Program-made: the position numbers and the translations under genes | Part shown: one piece after another, positions 21,416-21,890 of the stretch | Layout: each line of letters opens with the position of its first letter | Numbering within the stretch: position 1 is the stretch's first letter | Notes under the pieces: model-generated | Databases searched by the model: none | Told to the model about the DNA's origin: nothing | The model's input: only the letters and a program-made list of their open reading frames with translations | Source of the DNA: Dehalococcoidia bacterium | GTDB lineage: Bacteria; Chloroflexota; Dehalococcoidia; UBA3495 | DNA length: 21,890 nucleotides | Assembly: GCA_030753265.1 (NCBI GenBank) | Contig: JASMCQ010000075.1 | Coordinates: 1-21,890 of the forward strand | Reading direction: 5' to 3'

Positions 21416-21648
21416 CTCTCGCCCTCCGACTCCGCTTAAATCGATACGCTGGATGCCCTCGAATGGGTAGACCAAGTGTAGCATAGCTCCAGGAGACGAC
21501 CCGGCGGTGTCTCCCGAATAAGAGCAGCCGGTTCACCGGCCCCAGGGCGGGAGTCCAGAGAGCACTGCCTTCCGGCCCCGGCTCGGCCACGGTTTGTTGA
21601 CGCCTGGGGGCGCCGCTGCTACACTCGCTCCCATCCAAATGGACCGGT

Positions 21649-21667
21649 AAAATGGACCGGCCATTTT
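21649..21667. promoter_or_regulatory. Palindrome AAAATGG-ACCGG-CCATTTT
   Basis: A perfect 7-bp inverted repeat with a 5-nt centre, which also includes a second copy of the direct repeat AATGGACCGG (first copy at 21638-21647). It could be an operator or a small hairpin. It lies over 230 bases upstream of the nearest start, so a regulatory role is only a possibility. Confidence 0.35.
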
Positions 21668-21812
21668 CAGGAAGGTCGGCTCCTCACCGAGGAGCACGAT
21701 TGAGAACGGACGGTCATTCGACAGGTTCATGGACCGCACGAGCTTGCCGAACCGCTCGGGGCGATAGATACTTGGAGCCCATCCGAAGATTTCAGATTCG
21801 GCCGATCCCGGT

Positions 21813-21873
21813 CCTTCGACAAGCTCAGTACGTGCGGGTCCCGGCGTTTTTGGGGCGATTGGCAACTCGCCCC
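21813..21873. repeat. Interspersed intergenic repeats
   Basis: TCCTTCGACAAGCTCAGTAC at 21813-21832 is a common scattered intergenic sequence; a diverged relative, CATTCGACAGGTTCATGGAC, lies near 21715. GGGGCGA (21852-21858) pairs with TCGCCCC (21867-21873) around an 8-nt loop, another common intergenic repeat hairpin. Confidence 0.6.
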
Positions 21874-21890
21874 TACCGGATAGACCCATC

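Larger units (their letters stand above)
21416..21890. other. Intergenic region with interspersed repeats, at least 475 bp
   Basis: It contains a hairpin at 21649-21667, two CCTTCGACAAGCTCAG-like pieces and the GGGGCGA hairpin at the right edge. The open frame on the minus strand runs through repeat sequence and is not called as a gene. The promoter of the hydrolase gene at 20576-21415 should lie here, but I could not place it. Confidence 0.5.

Noticed and set aside
21533..21889. 118-codon open frame on the minus strand at the right edge
   Set aside because: It runs through the CCTTCGACAAGCTCAG and GGGGCGA repeats, giving typical repeat-derived translation (RTELVEG), and has no recognisable domain.

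Overview
The window is GC-rich bacterial chromosomal DNA. It carries SRP RNA, rsmA, ispE, lgt, recJ and fabF as conserved housekeeping genes, followed by a long run of oxidoreductase, hydrolase and transport genes. The mix of an F420/FMN luciferase-like oxidoreductase, an Fsr-like MFS transporter, an Fe-ADH homologue, a GH88/105-type hydrolase, a B12-type radical SAM protein and PT-rich PD40 proteins suggests an uncultivated Chloroflexota lineage (Dehalococcoidia/SAR202-like). That placement is an inference from gene content; no 16S rRNA is present. No rRNA, complete tRNA, CRISPR array, prophage or transposase gene was seen.

Layout. From 1 to 3.4 kb everything reads on the plus strand: the 3' end of a small membrane protein gene, a simple repeat, a good promoter, a large-type SRP RNA with an Alu domain (about 497-735), then rsmA, ispE and lgt, tightly packed as one probable operon. 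From 3.4 to 4.0 kb a convergent intergenic region holds two diverged copies of a roughly 150-bp repeat, each with a long hairpin. From 4.0 to 21.4 kb all genes read on the minus strand. In transcription order they are: two alpha/beta hydrolases; a membrane-anchored PT-rich/PD40 protein; a small paralogue of its N-terminal domain; an MBL-fold hydrolase; an M14-like/GH88-105 fusion; an Fe-ADH homologue; an MFS transporter; an LLM oxidoreductase; a radical SAM protein; fabF and recJ. Several gaps exceed 300 bp, so this is several transcription units rather than one operon.

How the genes may work together. rsmA (ribosome maturation), ispE (isoprenoid precursors), lgt (lipoproteins), fabF (fatty acids), recJ (repair) and the SRP RNA (membrane targeting) are core functions. 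The minus-strand block from 9.5 to 21.4 kb looks like accessory catabolism: hydrolases, oxidoreductases and an exporter that could act on small organic compounds or sugar conjugates. No single pathway can be assigned.

The most interesting observations are: (1) an Fe-ADH-fold protein lacking three of the four expected metal ligands; (2) a fusion of a degenerate M14-like domain to a GH88/105-like hydrolase; (3) a radical SAM protein with four exact-length 29-residue repeats at its C-terminus; (4) a 67%-identical domain shared by two neighbouring membrane proteins, the smaller of which has an in-frame amber codon at position 8; and (5) a bacterial large-type SRP RNA with its own promoter. Each is checkable, but none by itself proves a new system.
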